Origin: DASXRA01 sp036506155
Lineage (GTDB): Bacteria; Actinomycetota; Actinomycetes; Mycobacteriales; Jatrophihabitantaceae
Reading direction: 5' to 3'
Assembly: GCA_036506155.1 (NCBI GenBank)
Contig: DASXSF010000054.1
Location: forward strand, 1 to 33,161
DNA: 33,161 nucleotides
This document shows, piece by piece, positions 7,046 through 15,342 of this stretch (position 1 is the stretch's first letter; each line of letters begins with the position of its first letter). The translations under genes were made by a program, and so were the position numbers. Under the pieces are notes generated by a model. That model was given only the letters and a program-made list of their open reading frames with translations, did no database searches and was not told where the DNA came from.

Positions 7046-8035
7046 CTACGGGACGTACCCCGCCTGCTTGCCGAACTGCTTCTTCCACGTCTCGAAGTCC
7101 CACGTACCGAGGAACTCGTCGGTCGCGACCGCGCCCTTGTGGTAGAGCTCCTGCTTCGTGGCTTCGCTCAACTTGAAGTCGGTGGAGCTGACGCCAGAGG
7201 TGTCGACGAACACCGTCCGCGCGCAGACCGACTCTTGGTCCACGTAGAGCTGGTCGTGTGCACTGCACATGGTGGAGATCAGGGCCTTGCCCAGCGAGAG
7301 CGGGTCGTCGCTCGCGTTCCAGCCGTGCTGCTGCAACGTCAGGCGCGCCGAGAGCTTGACCCCGATGGTGGCGTGGTCGGTGTCGTCGTCGAAGAGCGTG
7401 ATCGGGAAGTTGGACAGCATGCCGCCATCGGTGAGCACAAGCTTGTCGTGTCCGTCGGCGAGGTCCTTGCGAACCGGCAGGTGCCACGGCCGGAAGAAGA
7501 ACGGGATCGACGCGGACGCGCGTACGGCGTCGGCGACAGGCATGGCATCCGGGTCATTGCCGAGAAGGGTCAGGTAGTCCCAGGGCAGGCGCAGCATTCG
7601 CCCGCGGGAGATGTCCGACACGATGACGACCAGCCGATACCGCTGTTCGACAGGGGTGTTCTCGTCGGCGCCGTCGCATCTCAGGTCGCCCCAGGTGTGT
7701 ACACCGCCCTTCGCGAGCGTCGCGGTGATCCACTTGTGCAACGCCTCGCCCTTGTAGATGCCTTCGTGGAAGAGAACTTGCTCGCCCTGGCCGACGCGCC
7801 CGAGATGGCGTAGGAACCCACCGCCCTGGTCTTCGAAGGTCGCGAAGTTCGTGCTGACCATGATCGACTCAAGCTGGTCGGTCAGCCCGGCGGCCACGAA
7901 GGACGCGACGATCGCCCCGGCAGACGTGCCGGCCACGCGGTGGAATTCGAACTGATTGCCGAGGGCGGTCACCGCGCCGGCGAGTCCGGCACCCTTGACG
8001 CCTCCACCTTCCAGGACCAGATCTGCTGTATCCAC
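7046..8035 (-). CDS. Patatin-like phospholipase
   Basis: The 329-residue product has all patatin landmarks. The oxyanion-hole loop is EGGGVKGAG (residues 9-17), the nucleophile elbow is GTSAG with Ser38, and the catalytic Asp203 is in TDGGMLSNFP. Between them lie the usual helices and ASASIPFFFRPW, the conserved block before the Asp. These enzymes are Ser-Asp dyad lipid acyl hydrolases, usually cytosolic and acting on membrane lipids. The GTG start at 8035 is chosen because GAGGGG lies 8-9 bases upstream and the protein then begins right before the first strand; an open frame extending far upstream is not protein-like. It is divergent from the amidohydrolase/UDG-like operon with a 264-base shared control region. 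No signal peptide and no CD-NTase partner is nearby. Confidence 0.92.
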   Translation of the reverse strand: MDTADLVLEGGGVKGAGLAGAVTALGNQFEFHRVAGTSAGAIVASFVAAGLTDQLESIMVSTNFATFEDQGGGFLRHLGRVGQGEQVLFHEGIYKGEALHKWITATLAKGGVHTWGDLRCDGADENTPVEQRYRLVVIVSDISRGRMLRLPWDYLTLLGNDPDAMPVADAVRASASIPFFFRPWHLPVRKDLADGHDKLVLTDGGMLSNFPITLFDDDTDHATIGVKLSARLTLQQHGWNASDDPLSLGKALISTMCSAHDQLYVDQESVCARTVFVDTSGVSSTDFKLSEATKQELYHKGAVATDEFLGTWDFETWKKQFGKQAGYVP

Positions 8036-8299
8036 GATTTCCCCCCTCGTCCGGTTTCCGGTGTGTGGAATACGCACCAGTTCGCGGATGAGGAATACTC
8101 GCGCGGGCACTCTGATACAAGACGCCTTGCCCAAAGGGATTTCCGAAAAGTCATAGATCACACACGATACGGCGCCGGGCCTACCCGAAAGGGCAGTCGA
8201 ATTGCCTCGTGGGCCATTGGGTAAACGACGCGCAGTCGAGTAACGTCTGCCGTTCGCGGGCCGGCGGGGGGCCGGTACGGGACGCGCCGGGGGGCGTTG

Positions 8300-9925
8300 A
8301 TGACGGCTTCTCCTGTAGATCCGGGCAATAGTGCGCCAATCGCGCTGGCTGGGCGGATCGTAACTATGGACAATGTGCACACTGTCGTCGACGACGGTGT
8401 TATCTACGCGCGCAACGGATCGATTACCGACATCTTGCCAAGCGGTGCGCCGATACCACCCGGTTATGAGAATGTCCGGCGAATTTCTACGCGTGGCACG
8501 ATATTCCCCGGACTTGTCGAATTGCACAATCACCTGCCGTACGACGTGCTTTCGCTGTGGTCTGTGCCGCGGTTGTTCCGCAACCGCGACCAGTGGAGCG
8601 GGCCATCGACGCCGGATTATCACCGGCTCGTCTCCGGTCCGATGGCTGCGCTGGGCCGGGACGCGGATGTCGTTCCGGCAGTGGTGCGCTACGTCGAGGT
8701 GCGGAGCCTGCTCGGCGGCACGACAACCAGCCAGGGTGTCGCGCTGGCATCCCGTCCCGGCATCGTCACGCACTTCCGCGGCCTGGTCCGTAACGTCGAA
8801 TCGACCGGCGACCCCCAGCTACCCCCCGCCGCGACGCATATCGCGGACGTCGATGCCACCGATGCCGACCACTTCCTCGCCCGCATCTCCGGGCGGCAGA
8901 AGCTGATCCTGCATCTTGCCGAAGGCACGGACACCAAATCGCGCGATCATTTCCAGGCGCTGCACCTGTCCTCCGGGGCCTGGGCCATCACGCCCAACCT
9001 GATCGGCATCCACTGCGTGCCACTCGATCGCAACGACTTCGACGTATTCGCCTCGCACGGCGGTTCCATGGTGTGGTCGCCGTTGTCGAATCTGCTGTTG
9101 TACGGAAAGACCGCGAACGTCGGTGCCGCCGCGGCGGCGGGAGTGCCGATCGCACTCGGATCGGACTGGGCGCCGTCAGGCAGCAAGAACCTGCTCGGTG
9201 AATTGAAAGTAGCCCGGCTGGCGGCGCCCGGAGCGGGCGCCGACGTCGCTGCGCGTGACCTCGTCGCGATGGCCACGACGACGCCTGCCCGGATGCTGGG
9301 TTGGGACGAACGCCTCGGCAGCCTCGAGCCCGGCAAGCGCGCCGATGTGATCGTCGTCGACGGCATCACCGGCGACCCGTATGAAGCACTAGTGGACGCG
9401 ACCGAGGGCGCGATCACCCTGGTCGTGATCAACGGCGTGCCGCGCTCCGGCACGAAGGCATTGATGTCGGGGCTCGGACTGGGTGATGGCGAGCAGATCG
9501 AGGTCGCGGGCCGGTCACGTGTGCTCAACCTCGTCCAGTCCGGGGCGGACCCGGCCGTCGAGGCACTCTCGGTGGCCGAAGCTATCGATCGGCTCGAACA
9601 CGCACTCGCCGCGCTGCCGGAGTCGACTGCCGCCCGGCACGTCGCGGGCATTCGGCCACCGACAGGCCGGGCGCTCCTCGCCGTCGACGGAGTGATCGAC
9701 AACCACATGTCGCCCCGCCCGCATTTGCCGTGGCGCGGGAGGCTGACCGGGCCCAATCTGCGGGCGTCGAGAAGCGCCGCGGCGATCACCGCGGCACCGC
9801 TGCCCGCACTCACGCTCGGTCCGCTGACCACAGTGGACGATCCCGCTTACTACAAGGCACTCGGCGCCGAGGCCAACCTGCCGGCCGATATTCGGGACGG
9901 GCTCGCCGCTCTCGGCCCGCACTGA
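8300..9925 (+). CDS. Metal-dependent amidohydrolase (chlorohydrolase/deaminase type)
   Basis: The 541-residue product is an amidohydrolase-superfamily TIM barrel. Metal ligands are visible: HxH in VELHNHLPYD (after FPGL), the strand-5 His in LILHLAEGTD, the strand-6 His in IGIHCVPLD and the strand-8 Asp in LGSDWAPSGSKN. The family's ARMLGWDERLGSLEPGKRAD(V) block closes the barrel. An extra C-terminal part of about 150 residues follows, longer than in ordinary ATZ/TRZ deaminases. Enzymes of this type hydrolyse amide or amidine bonds in nucleobases, triazines and related rings; the substrate here is unknown. The ATG at 8300 follows GGGGGG by 5 bases. It is followed 21 bases later by the uracil-DNA-glycosylase-like gene on the same strand, so the two are probably co-transcribed. 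Confidence 0.88.
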   Translation: MTASPVDPGNSAPIALAGRIVTMDNVHTVVDDGVIYARNGSITDILPSGAPIPPGYENVRRISTRGTIFPGLVELHNHLPYDVLSLWSVPRLFRNRDQWSGPSTPDYHRLVSGPMAALGRDADVVPAVVRYVEVRSLLGGTTTSQGVALASRPGIVTHFRGLVRNVESTGDPQLPPAATHIADVDATDADHFLARISGRQKLILHLAEGTDTKSRDHFQALHLSSGAWAITPNLIGIHCVPLDRNDFDVFASHGGSMVWSPLSNLLLYGKTANVGAAAAAGVPIALGSDWAPSGSKNLLGELKVARLAAPGAGADVAARDLVAMATTTPARMLGWDERLGSLEPGKRADVIVVDGITGDPYEALVDATEGAITLVVINGVPRSGTKALMSGLGLGDGEQIEVAGRSRVLNLVQSGADPAVEALSVAEAIDRLEHALAALPESTAARHVAGIRPPTGRALLAVDGVIDNHMSPRPHLPWRGRLTGPNLRASRSAAAITAAPLPALTLGPLTTVDDPAYYKALGAEANLPADIRDGLAALGPH

Positions 9926-9946
9926 CGACTACTGGAGAAGACCGCC

Positions 9947-10819
9947 GTGAACGCATTGCCTTTCTGTCCCGGCTATCCGCCGCCGTACGACGTACTCGTC
10001 GCCTCGTATCCGGACGCGACGGTCTACCCGCCGCGCGCGTTCCGCATCGAGTGGGGACCGATCTTTCACCGCGGCCGCCTCGACGGGACAGCGAGGCTGC
10101 TCGTGCTCGGGCAGGATCCTGCGGTCGCGGAGACCGTGACGCGCCGGATCCTCGTCGGCGTTGCCGGCCAGCGGACGCAGGGTCTGCTGGCCCGGCTCGG
10201 GCTCACGCGCAGTTACGTCATGGTCAACACGTTCCTCTACAGCGTGTACGGGCAGGGCGGCGGCAACGCACACATCAAGGACGAGTCAATCGCCGCGTAC
10301 CGGAAGAGCTGGCTCAACGCGATCGCCGGCCACAACGACCTCGCCGCGATCATCACGCTCGGCACGCTCGCCACCTCGGCGTACAACCAGTGGCTCTCCT
10401 CAGGCGCCACGTTCAGCGGGCATCACGCGGCAATCCTGCATCCCACCTATCCCGAATCGGCGTCGGCCGCCGGCCAGATCACGCTCGCGGATGCGACCAA
10501 GCGACTGCTCGCCGACTGGAACGGCGCGCTGCCCGGCCTCGTCGCGGCGATCGACCATCCGGACGAGCCGCCGTCCGGCGCGCTGTACGGCACGGCGTTC
10601 ACCGACGCGGACCTGCCCCCGATTCCGCCCGAGGACCTGCCAGCGGGGACGCCGGCATGGATGCGCACTGCGCGCGACTGGGCTAGCCGGCAAGGAGCCG
10701 ACGCCGACACTAAACGAGCCACCGTCACGGTGACGGTTCCGAGCGCCGCGCGTCAGTGGGTGACGCCACCGTCGCTTCGACGGTCAGGCCGGCGCGGCGC
10801 TGAGGCCGGAGTCACGTAG
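9947..10819 (+). CDS. Uracil-DNA glycosylase superfamily protein
   Basis: The 290-residue product carries the superfamily's two motifs: motif A as LLVLGQDPA, close to the GQDPYH water-activating loop of family 1 enzymes with the Asp kept, and motif B as ILHPTYPES, with the conserved His of the HPS loop. MVNTFLYSVYG between them supplies an Asn and aromatics where the uracil pocket normally lies. Members excise uracil or other damaged or modified bases, but many divergent members have unknown targets. The last 90 residues are Pro/Asp-rich and match nothing known to me. GTG 9947 has GGAGAAG about 7 bases upstream. The 3' end overlaps the convergent LAL regulator gene by 36 bases. Pairing with an amidohydrolase suggests nucleobase chemistry, by inference only. 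Confidence 0.8.
   Translation: MNALPFCPGYPPPYDVLVASYPDATVYPPRAFRIEWGPIFHRGRLDGTARLLVLGQDPAVAETVTRRILVGVAGQRTQGLLARLGLTRSYVMVNTFLYSVYGQGGGNAHIKDESIAAYRKSWLNAIAGHNDLAAIITLGTLATSAYNQWLSSGATFSGHHAAILHPTYPESASAAGQITLADATKRLLADWNGALPGLVAAIDHPDEPPSGALYGTAFTDADLPPIPPEDLPAGTPAWMRTARDWASRQGADADTKRATVTVTVPSAARQWVTPPSLRRSGRRGAEAGVT
10721..10784. terminator. Two related hairpins at the overlapping 3' ends
   Basis: ACCGTCAC-g-GTGACGGT (10721-10737) and ACCGTCG-ctt-CGACGGT (10768-10784) share the same stem core. Both lie inside the last codons of the UDG-like gene, and the second ends at the stop codon of the convergent LAL regulator gene. They are placed to terminate the regulator transcript. Confidence 0.5.
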
Positions 10820-13567
10820 CTGTTTGCGCGAGCTGATGCCGAGCTTGGTGAAGACCTTGCGTAGGTGCCACTCGACGGTCCGGGGGCTGATGAAGAGCCG
10901 CGTGCCGATCTCGTGGTTGGACAGGCCCTCGCGGGCCAGCCGCACGATCTGGCGCTCCTGGGCGGTCAGCTCGTCAGGGGTCTCGACCGTGCGTCTGCGC
11001 GCAGTCTCACCGGTGGCGAGCAACTCTCGGCGGGCGCGCTCGGCGAATGCTTCCATGCCGATCCCACCGAGCATGTCGTAGGCGACGCGCAGCTGCTGAC
11101 GCGCATCCACGCGCCGCCCCTCGCGCCGCAGCCACTCGCCGTAGAGCAGGTGCGCGCGGGCGAGTTCCGGACGAAGCCGGGTGCGCGCCAACCGCTGCGT
11201 GGCTTCGTGGTACAGCAATTCGGCGGTGTCGCCCGCGCTGAGCAGAGCGCGCGAGCGGGCGCGGATTCCCAGCGCCCAGTCGGTGCCACTGGCAGCCGTC
11301 GCCTTTGTCAGACGCTGCAGCGCAGCGGCACCGAGGCGGCTGTTTCCGCTTCTGACGCTTGCCTCGATCAGCTCGGGCAGCGCCCACGCGGAGAGAAACA
11401 GTTCGGGTGTGTCCGTGCTGGCTTGCTGAGCAGCGGCCAGCGCCTGCTCGTAGCGGCCCAGGCCGTTGAACAGGATTGCGCGTACCCACTTTGCGTATTG
11501 GACGGCGATTCCCTGTCCCCCCGCGGTGGCGCCGTTGATCGCGGAGTCGATCATCGCGGAGGCGTCCCGTCCCCGCAGCGCAGCGAGCAGCATGCCGCCG
11601 TACGGCGCAATGCGGGTCTGGGTCGCTTCGGTGATCGCATCGGCTTCCCCGATCACCGCAGCTGCCGTCGCGAAATCACCCCACCACGCAGCAAGAATGG
11701 CCGACGCGGTCAGGTCGATCGGTAATCGGGCCAGCGCGCCCGCGTCGCGGGCGAGCTGAAGCTGTCGCGCGTTGATGGCATGCCAGCTCTCGTCGTCCCA
11801 GAGCACGTTGGACGGCACCGTCGTCAACCAGCCCCAACGGAAATTGACATCCGAGCTGACCGCATCCCCGGCAAAGGCACGCGTCGCCGCCCGCAGCGCG
11901 GGCGCCGCGGCGATACGCCCTTCAGTGCTCAGCATTACCAGCGCGTCCAGCAGCAGGTCGCACGGACGCGGCGGGCGCGGCGGCGGCGGGGCTGACTTCG
12001 CGGCCCATGAGGCATCGAGGAGACTCCCCGCAGTTGCGAGACGTCCAGCGAACAGCGCCGCGCCCCAGGCGTCGAGGTAGGTCTCTCGCGCGAGTTCGGG
12101 GTCGAGGGGTTCGAGCCGCTTCGCCGCTTCCAGTAGCCGTGGCGGCGCATCACTGCCGTGACCCGACGCGAACGCGATCTGTCCGTGCAAGAGGTCAACT
12201 CTGGCCCGCTGGAGTTCGTCGAGTGGTGCTGCTTGCGCAGCGACCAACAGCCCGAGCGCTGCGTCGAAGGCGCCGGCGAGCAGGCTGGCTTGTGCGGCTG
12301 CCAACGCGCGCTCTGTGCGCCGCGCGGCGTCGTGCGTGAGAGCAACCGAGCGCTGCAGAAACGCGGCTGCCGCGGCAAGCCCGCCACGTGCCTGGGCGCG
12401 GCCGGCGGACCTCTCAAGCTCAAGCGCGACCGCTTCGTCGGGCCCGGGCGCCGCTGCGGCGAGATGCCACGCGCGACGGTCCGGGTCGGCGACGGGGTCG
12501 GTCGCCTCCGCCAGTGCGTGGTGCGCTGCACGGCGGTCGGGGGGCGATGCCGATCGGTAGACCGCCGAACGCACCAAAGGATGCCGGAACCGGATCCGCG
12601 CGCCGAACTCGATCAAGCCGGTCGCCTCGGCCGCGGCCGCGGGGTCCGCGCCGAGCCCCAGCAGCCCGGCCGCGCGCCAGAGCAGGGCAGCGTCGCCGAC
12701 CGGGTCGGCGGCCGCCGCGAGCAGCAACAGCTGCGTATCGGTCGGCAGCGACTGCAGCCGGTGAACGTAGCCATCTTCTATGCAGCTGGCCAGTGGCTGC
12801 GTGTCAGGAGTGCCGAACCCACCGGCAAGCTCGACCGTGGGCCAGGTGCGGGGCAGTTCGAGCAGGGCCAGGGGGTTGCCTCGGCATTCCGCGATGACCC
12901 GCTCGCAAACCGCCGTGTCCAGCGGGACGTGCAGCGCCTCGACCAGCAGCGCGCGCGCATCGTTATCGCCCAGGCCGCGCACCGTGAGTTCCGGCAGCCC
13001 GGAGAGGTCGGTCTCGCCACTGGGCTCACGCACTGCGACCACCAGCGCGATCGGCTCTGCCAGCAGGCGGCGCGCAACGAACGCGGTCGTCTGCGCGGAG
13101 ACCCGATCGAGCCATTGCGCATCGTCGACGAGGCATAACAGCGGCTGTTCCTCGGCGACCTCGGCCATAAGGGTCAGCACGGCCAGCCCGACGAGGAACC
13201 GGTCCGGCGGCTCGCCCGGTGTCAGGCCGAACGCCGTTTCGAGGGCAGCACGTTGCGGAACCGGTAGGCACTCGAGCCGATCCAGGAACGGCGCGCAGAG
13301 TTGTTGCAGGCCGGCGTAGGCCAACTCCATCTCGGATTCGACACCCGCGGACCGCGCCGTGCGGTATCCCGACGCGCGCCCAAGGAGGTACTCCAACAGC
13401 GCGGTCTTCCCGATTCCCGCGTCGCCGCGCACGACCAGCACCCGGCTGTGACCGGCGCGCGCGTCCGCCAGCAGGCGATCAAGCCTGTCGCACTCGCTGC
13501 GGCGACCGCGCAGCCCTTGAGCGGGATCACCACTCGCCGCGGGGTCTGAGGTGCCACCACTGCACAT
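10784..13567 (-). CDS. LAL-type (large ATP-binding) LuxR-family regulator
   Basis: The 927-residue protein has an N-terminal AAA/STAND ATPase, a long helical middle and a C-terminal LuxR helix-turn-helix. Walker A is GDAGIGKT at 48-55, Walker B is LLCLVDDAQWLD at about 143-154, and the DNA-binding end is TPDELTAQERQIVRLAREGL followed by SNHEIGTRLFISPRTVEWHL. This is the MalT/LAL architecture and size. Such proteins sense a ligand in the TPR-like middle region, bind ATP and activate nearby or distant promoters. The ATG at 13567 follows GGGGGA by 5 bases. Its targets are not evident; the neighbouring lipase, amidohydrolase and small-protein genes are candidates. Its 3' end overlaps the UDG-like gene tail to tail. 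Confidence 0.93.
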   Translation of the reverse strand: MCSGGTSDPAASGDPAQGLRGRRSECDRLDRLLADARAGHSRVLVVRGDAGIGKTALLEYLLGRASGYRTARSAGVESEMELAYAGLQQLCAPFLDRLECLPVPQRAALETAFGLTPGEPPDRFLVGLAVLTLMAEVAEEQPLLCLVDDAQWLDRVSAQTTAFVARRLLAEPIALVVAVREPSGETDLSGLPELTVRGLGDNDARALLVEALHVPLDTAVCERVIAECRGNPLALLELPRTWPTVELAGGFGTPDTQPLASCIEDGYVHRLQSLPTDTQLLLLAAAADPVGDAALLWRAAGLLGLGADPAAAAEATGLIEFGARIRFRHPLVRSAVYRSASPPDRRAAHHALAEATDPVADPDRRAWHLAAAAPGPDEAVALELERSAGRAQARGGLAAAAAFLQRSVALTHDAARRTERALAAAQASLLAGAFDAALGLLVAAQAAPLDELQRARVDLLHGQIAFASGHGSDAPPRLLEAAKRLEPLDPELARETYLDAWGAALFAGRLATAGSLLDASWAAKSAPPPPRPPRPCDLLLDALVMLSTEGRIAAAPALRAATRAFAGDAVSSDVNFRWGWLTTVPSNVLWDDESWHAINARQLQLARDAGALARLPIDLTASAILAAWWGDFATAAAVIGEADAITEATQTRIAPYGGMLLAALRGRDASAMIDSAINGATAGGQGIAVQYAKWVRAILFNGLGRYEQALAAAQQASTDTPELFLSAWALPELIEASVRSGNSRLGAAALQRLTKATAASGTDWALGIRARSRALLSAGDTAELLYHEATQRLARTRLRPELARAHLLYGEWLRREGRRVDARQQLRVAYDMLGGIGMEAFAERARRELLATGETARRRTVETPDELTAQERQIVRLAREGLSNHEIGTRLFISPRTVEWHLRKVFTKLGISSRKQLRDSGLSAAPA

Positions 13568-13818
13568 AAATCCCCCGGAGGTCGGTGCTCCGAGCGACGA
13601 GCTGCACCGCTCAACGCATCAGTCTCCCCGAATTGTGAGCCGAAGGCACTCCCCGTTAGCGTGCTCGTAGCGCGGTATTCACCCTGCGGGCTGTGGGTTG
13701 CCAGGCAACACGTCAGCACGGACCAGGGAGTCTCCTGGGCGCGACCCGAGCAGTTCCTGGCCGAGGGTGTCGGTGCGGCGATGATGCGCCGCTCCTGTCA
13801 GCGGGCACGGAGGTTGCG

Positions 13819-13989
13819 ATGTGGAAGTGGTTCGGCAAGAGAAAGGACACGCGCCGCGCGGCAGAGCCGCCACGCGATCGGAAACGCGCCAAGCGCCAGC
13901 CGCGACGTGACAATCGGCGCGACCGGAAGGGTAGCTGGGACGCCGAGCAGGACTTCATCACGCGGTATGGCGACCCGTTCGACGACTGA
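13819..13989 (+). CDS. Small, highly charged hypothetical protein
   Basis: The 56-residue product starts MWKWFGKRKDTRRAAEPPRD, has a basic core rich in Arg and Lys, and ends with an acidic/aromatic tail GSWDAEQDFITRYGDPFDD. A strong ribosome site, ACGGAGG, lies 5 bases before the ATG at 13819; an upstream in-frame ATG at 13693 has none. The Trp-Lys-Trp-Phe start and the disordered basic core suggest nucleic-acid or membrane-surface contact, but no family is recognised. A hairpin follows at 14011-14027. Confidence 0.6.
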   Translation: MWKWFGKRKDTRRAAEPPRDRKRAKRQPRRDNRRDRKGSWDAEQDFITRYGDPFDD

Positions 13990-14010
13990 GCGAACCCCTC
14001 GCCAGCACGA

Positions 14011-14027
14011 CCAGGGTTTGTCCCTGG
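14011..14027. terminator. Short hairpin, possible terminator
   Basis: CCAGGG-tttgt-CCCTGG lies 21 bases after the small charged gene and 60 bases before the VOC gene. There is no T-tract. It could end the upstream transcript or sit in the VOC leader. Confidence 0.35.
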
Positions 14028-14086
14028 CTCGACGTAGCCGTCAGAGCGAGATGGTCGACTCCTGACACAAACGCCAGGAGGCCACG

Positions 14087-14716
14087 ATGACCACGACCGA
14101 GACAAGCAGCAGTGACGCGCAGGTCGCCAGCGTCGAGAACGTCGACATGAAAGTAGAGGTGGTCGTCATCCCCGTCTCGGACGTCGAGCGCGCCAAGCAG
14201 TTCTACAGCCGTGCTGGCTGGAGGCTGGACGTGACTCCGCCCGTCATCGTCCAGTTCACCCCGCACGGGTCCGCCTGTTCTGTCCAGTTCGGCGCCACTC
14301 TCACCTCGGCCACGCCCGGTTCCGCCATGGCGTACCTGGTCGTCTCCGACATCGAAGCGACCCGCGATGCGCTGATCGCCGCCCGTGTCGAGGTGAGCGA
14401 GATCTTCCACCTCGGCCCGGACGGCCCGGTTAACGGCCTGGATCCGGAGCGTCGCAGTTACTTTTCCCGGGCCACGTTCCGCGACCCGGACGGCAACACT
14501 TGGCTACTTCAAGAGGTGACGACCCGACTGCCCGGACGCGTCGACCCCGCCACGACGACATACTCCTCGATCGAGGACCTGGCGGCAGCGCTGCGCCGTG
14601 CGGCCACCGCCCACGGCGAGCACGAGAAACGAACCGGCCAGGCCGACGCGAACTGGCCCGACTGGTACGCCGCGTACATGGTGCACGAACAAGCCGGGGA
14701 CGGGCTGCCGACGTGA
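14087..14716 (+). CDS. VOC (glyoxalase/dioxygenase fold) family protein
   Basis: The 209-residue product has a single VOC module: VEVVVIPVSDVERAKQFYSR is the typical first beta-alpha unit with an expected metal position near the start, AYLVVSDIEATRDALIAARV is the third strand-helix unit, and SRATFRDPDGNTWLLQEVT is the last strand with the terminal Glu ligand. A C-terminal extension of about 50 residues contains WPDWYAAYMVHEQAGDGLP, which is common to a subgroup of actinobacterial VOC proteins. CAGGAGG is placed 5 bases before the ATG at 14087. Its stop overlaps the GTG of the next, broken oxidoreductase in a GTGA junction, which marks a former operon. The substrate is unknown. Confidence 0.88.
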   Translation: MTTTETSSSDAQVASVENVDMKVEVVVIPVSDVERAKQFYSRAGWRLDVTPPVIVQFTPHGSACSVQFGATLTSATPGSAMAYLVVSDIEATRDALIAARVEVSEIFHLGPDGPVNGLDPERRSYFSRATFRDPDGNTWLLQEVTTRLPGRVDPATTTYSSIEDLAAALRRAATAHGEHEKRTGQADANWPDWYAAYMVHEQAGDGLPT

Positions 14717-14841
14717 CGCGCGACTACGGCGCCATCGTCGTCGGCGGCGGAGAGCCCGGCGAACATTGAGCGGCGGCAATCGCAGCCGGCGGCCTGCCCG
14801 TCGCCGTCGTGGAGCGTCAACTGCTCGGCGGCACCTGCTGT
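14713..14841 (+). pseudogene. Remnant of a FAD-dependent pyridine nucleotide-disulfide oxidoreductase
   Basis: From GTG 14713 the frame reads VTRDYGAIVVGGGEPGEH, the FAD-binding start of mercuric reductase-like enzymes. It then meets TGA at 14767-14769, exactly where the family normally has Cys in 'GEHCAAA'. The homology goes on in the same frame (AAAIAAGGLPVAVVERQLLG, then GTCC), after which it is lost before the redox-active disulfide region. About 400 residues of the enzyme are missing. It was the second gene of an operon with the VOC gene, as shown by the GTGA overlap. It must be non-functional. Confidence 0.85.
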
Positions 14842-14934
14842 AGTGCCGGCCCCACCCGCACAGCGCCCCGCTCACCGTTGGTGATCAGTGCGTACTCCCG
14901 CAAAAAGTCAGGCCGAACATGGCCACTCCGGACG

Positions 14935-15300
14935 TCACAGCACGACGGGAGGTAGCTCCTGGAGGCCGAGCACGCCGAACAGGTCGCGCACCGCGTCCCC
15001 GAGTGACTCCACCTCGATACTTGGCAATCCCCACGCACGACGGGCGCGCGCCGCCTCGAGCAGCGGGTCGAACGCGTCCAGGTCCGCGCCCAGCACTCCG
15101 TCCGCGTGGACGTGCATCACGCCAGGCGTCATGCGGACAACAGTGAGCAGCCCGCGCAGCGCGTCGGTCGCGGCAGCGTCCAGGTCGCCGGCCAAGGTCA
15201 ATGTCGTAGCGTCAGCATGCAGCTCGAGATTGATGTCGTAGCCGCGCACCTCGACCGGCGTCGGGAGGGGTGAGTTGCCGTGCAGAGCGGTGGACGTCAA
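14935..15300 (-). CDS. STAS-domain protein (anti-sigma factor antagonist-like)
   Basis: The 121-residue product has the STAS fold pattern: LTLAGDLDAAATDALRGLL is the first strand-turn-helix with the usual D-L-D turn, followed by VMHVHADGVLGADLDAFDPL. The canonical phosphorylated Ser in the D-S-S/T-G loop is replaced here by Asp/Gly (ADGVLGAD), so classical SpoIIAA-type phosphorylation control looks unlikely. Start TTG 15300 has GAGAGG 7 bases upstream. A promoter of the GTTT-N16-GGGTA type ends 52 bases upstream, inside the end of the Holin-X gene. Stress-sigma control together with a STAS fold fits a sigma-factor partner-switching role, by inference. Confidence 0.65.
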   Translation of the reverse strand: MTSTALHGNSPLPTPVEVRGYDINLELHADATTLTLAGDLDAAATDALRGLLTVVRMTPGVMHVHADGVLGADLDAFDPLLEAARARRAWGLPSIEVESLGDAVRDLFGVLGLQELPPVVL

Positions 15301-15342
15301 TTGGCAGCCTCTCGGGTCGCCCCAGGCTGCGGTTCAGCCCGA

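Noticed and set aside
7046..8035. Patatin as a CBASS effector
   Set aside because: No CD-NTase, ubiquitin-like or HORMA/TRIP13 gene lies within the window, so a CBASS call is not supported.
8196..8221. Imperfect repeat TACCCGAA...TTGGGTA in the patatin/amidohydrolase promoter region
   Set aside because: Arms mismatch by one base and are far apart for their length; not convincing as an operator.
13697..13709. GTTGCC-a-GGCAAC dyad upstream of the small charged gene
   Set aside because: Only 6-bp arms, 110 bases from the start codon, and no local regulator to bind it; it may be chance.
14767..14769. TGA at the family's Cys position in the disulfide-reductase frame, possible selenocysteine
   Set aside because: The homology is lost about 24 codons later and the rest of the enzyme is missing, and no SECIS-like hairpin directly after the TGA was recognised. 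A nonsense mutation in a decaying gene is simpler.
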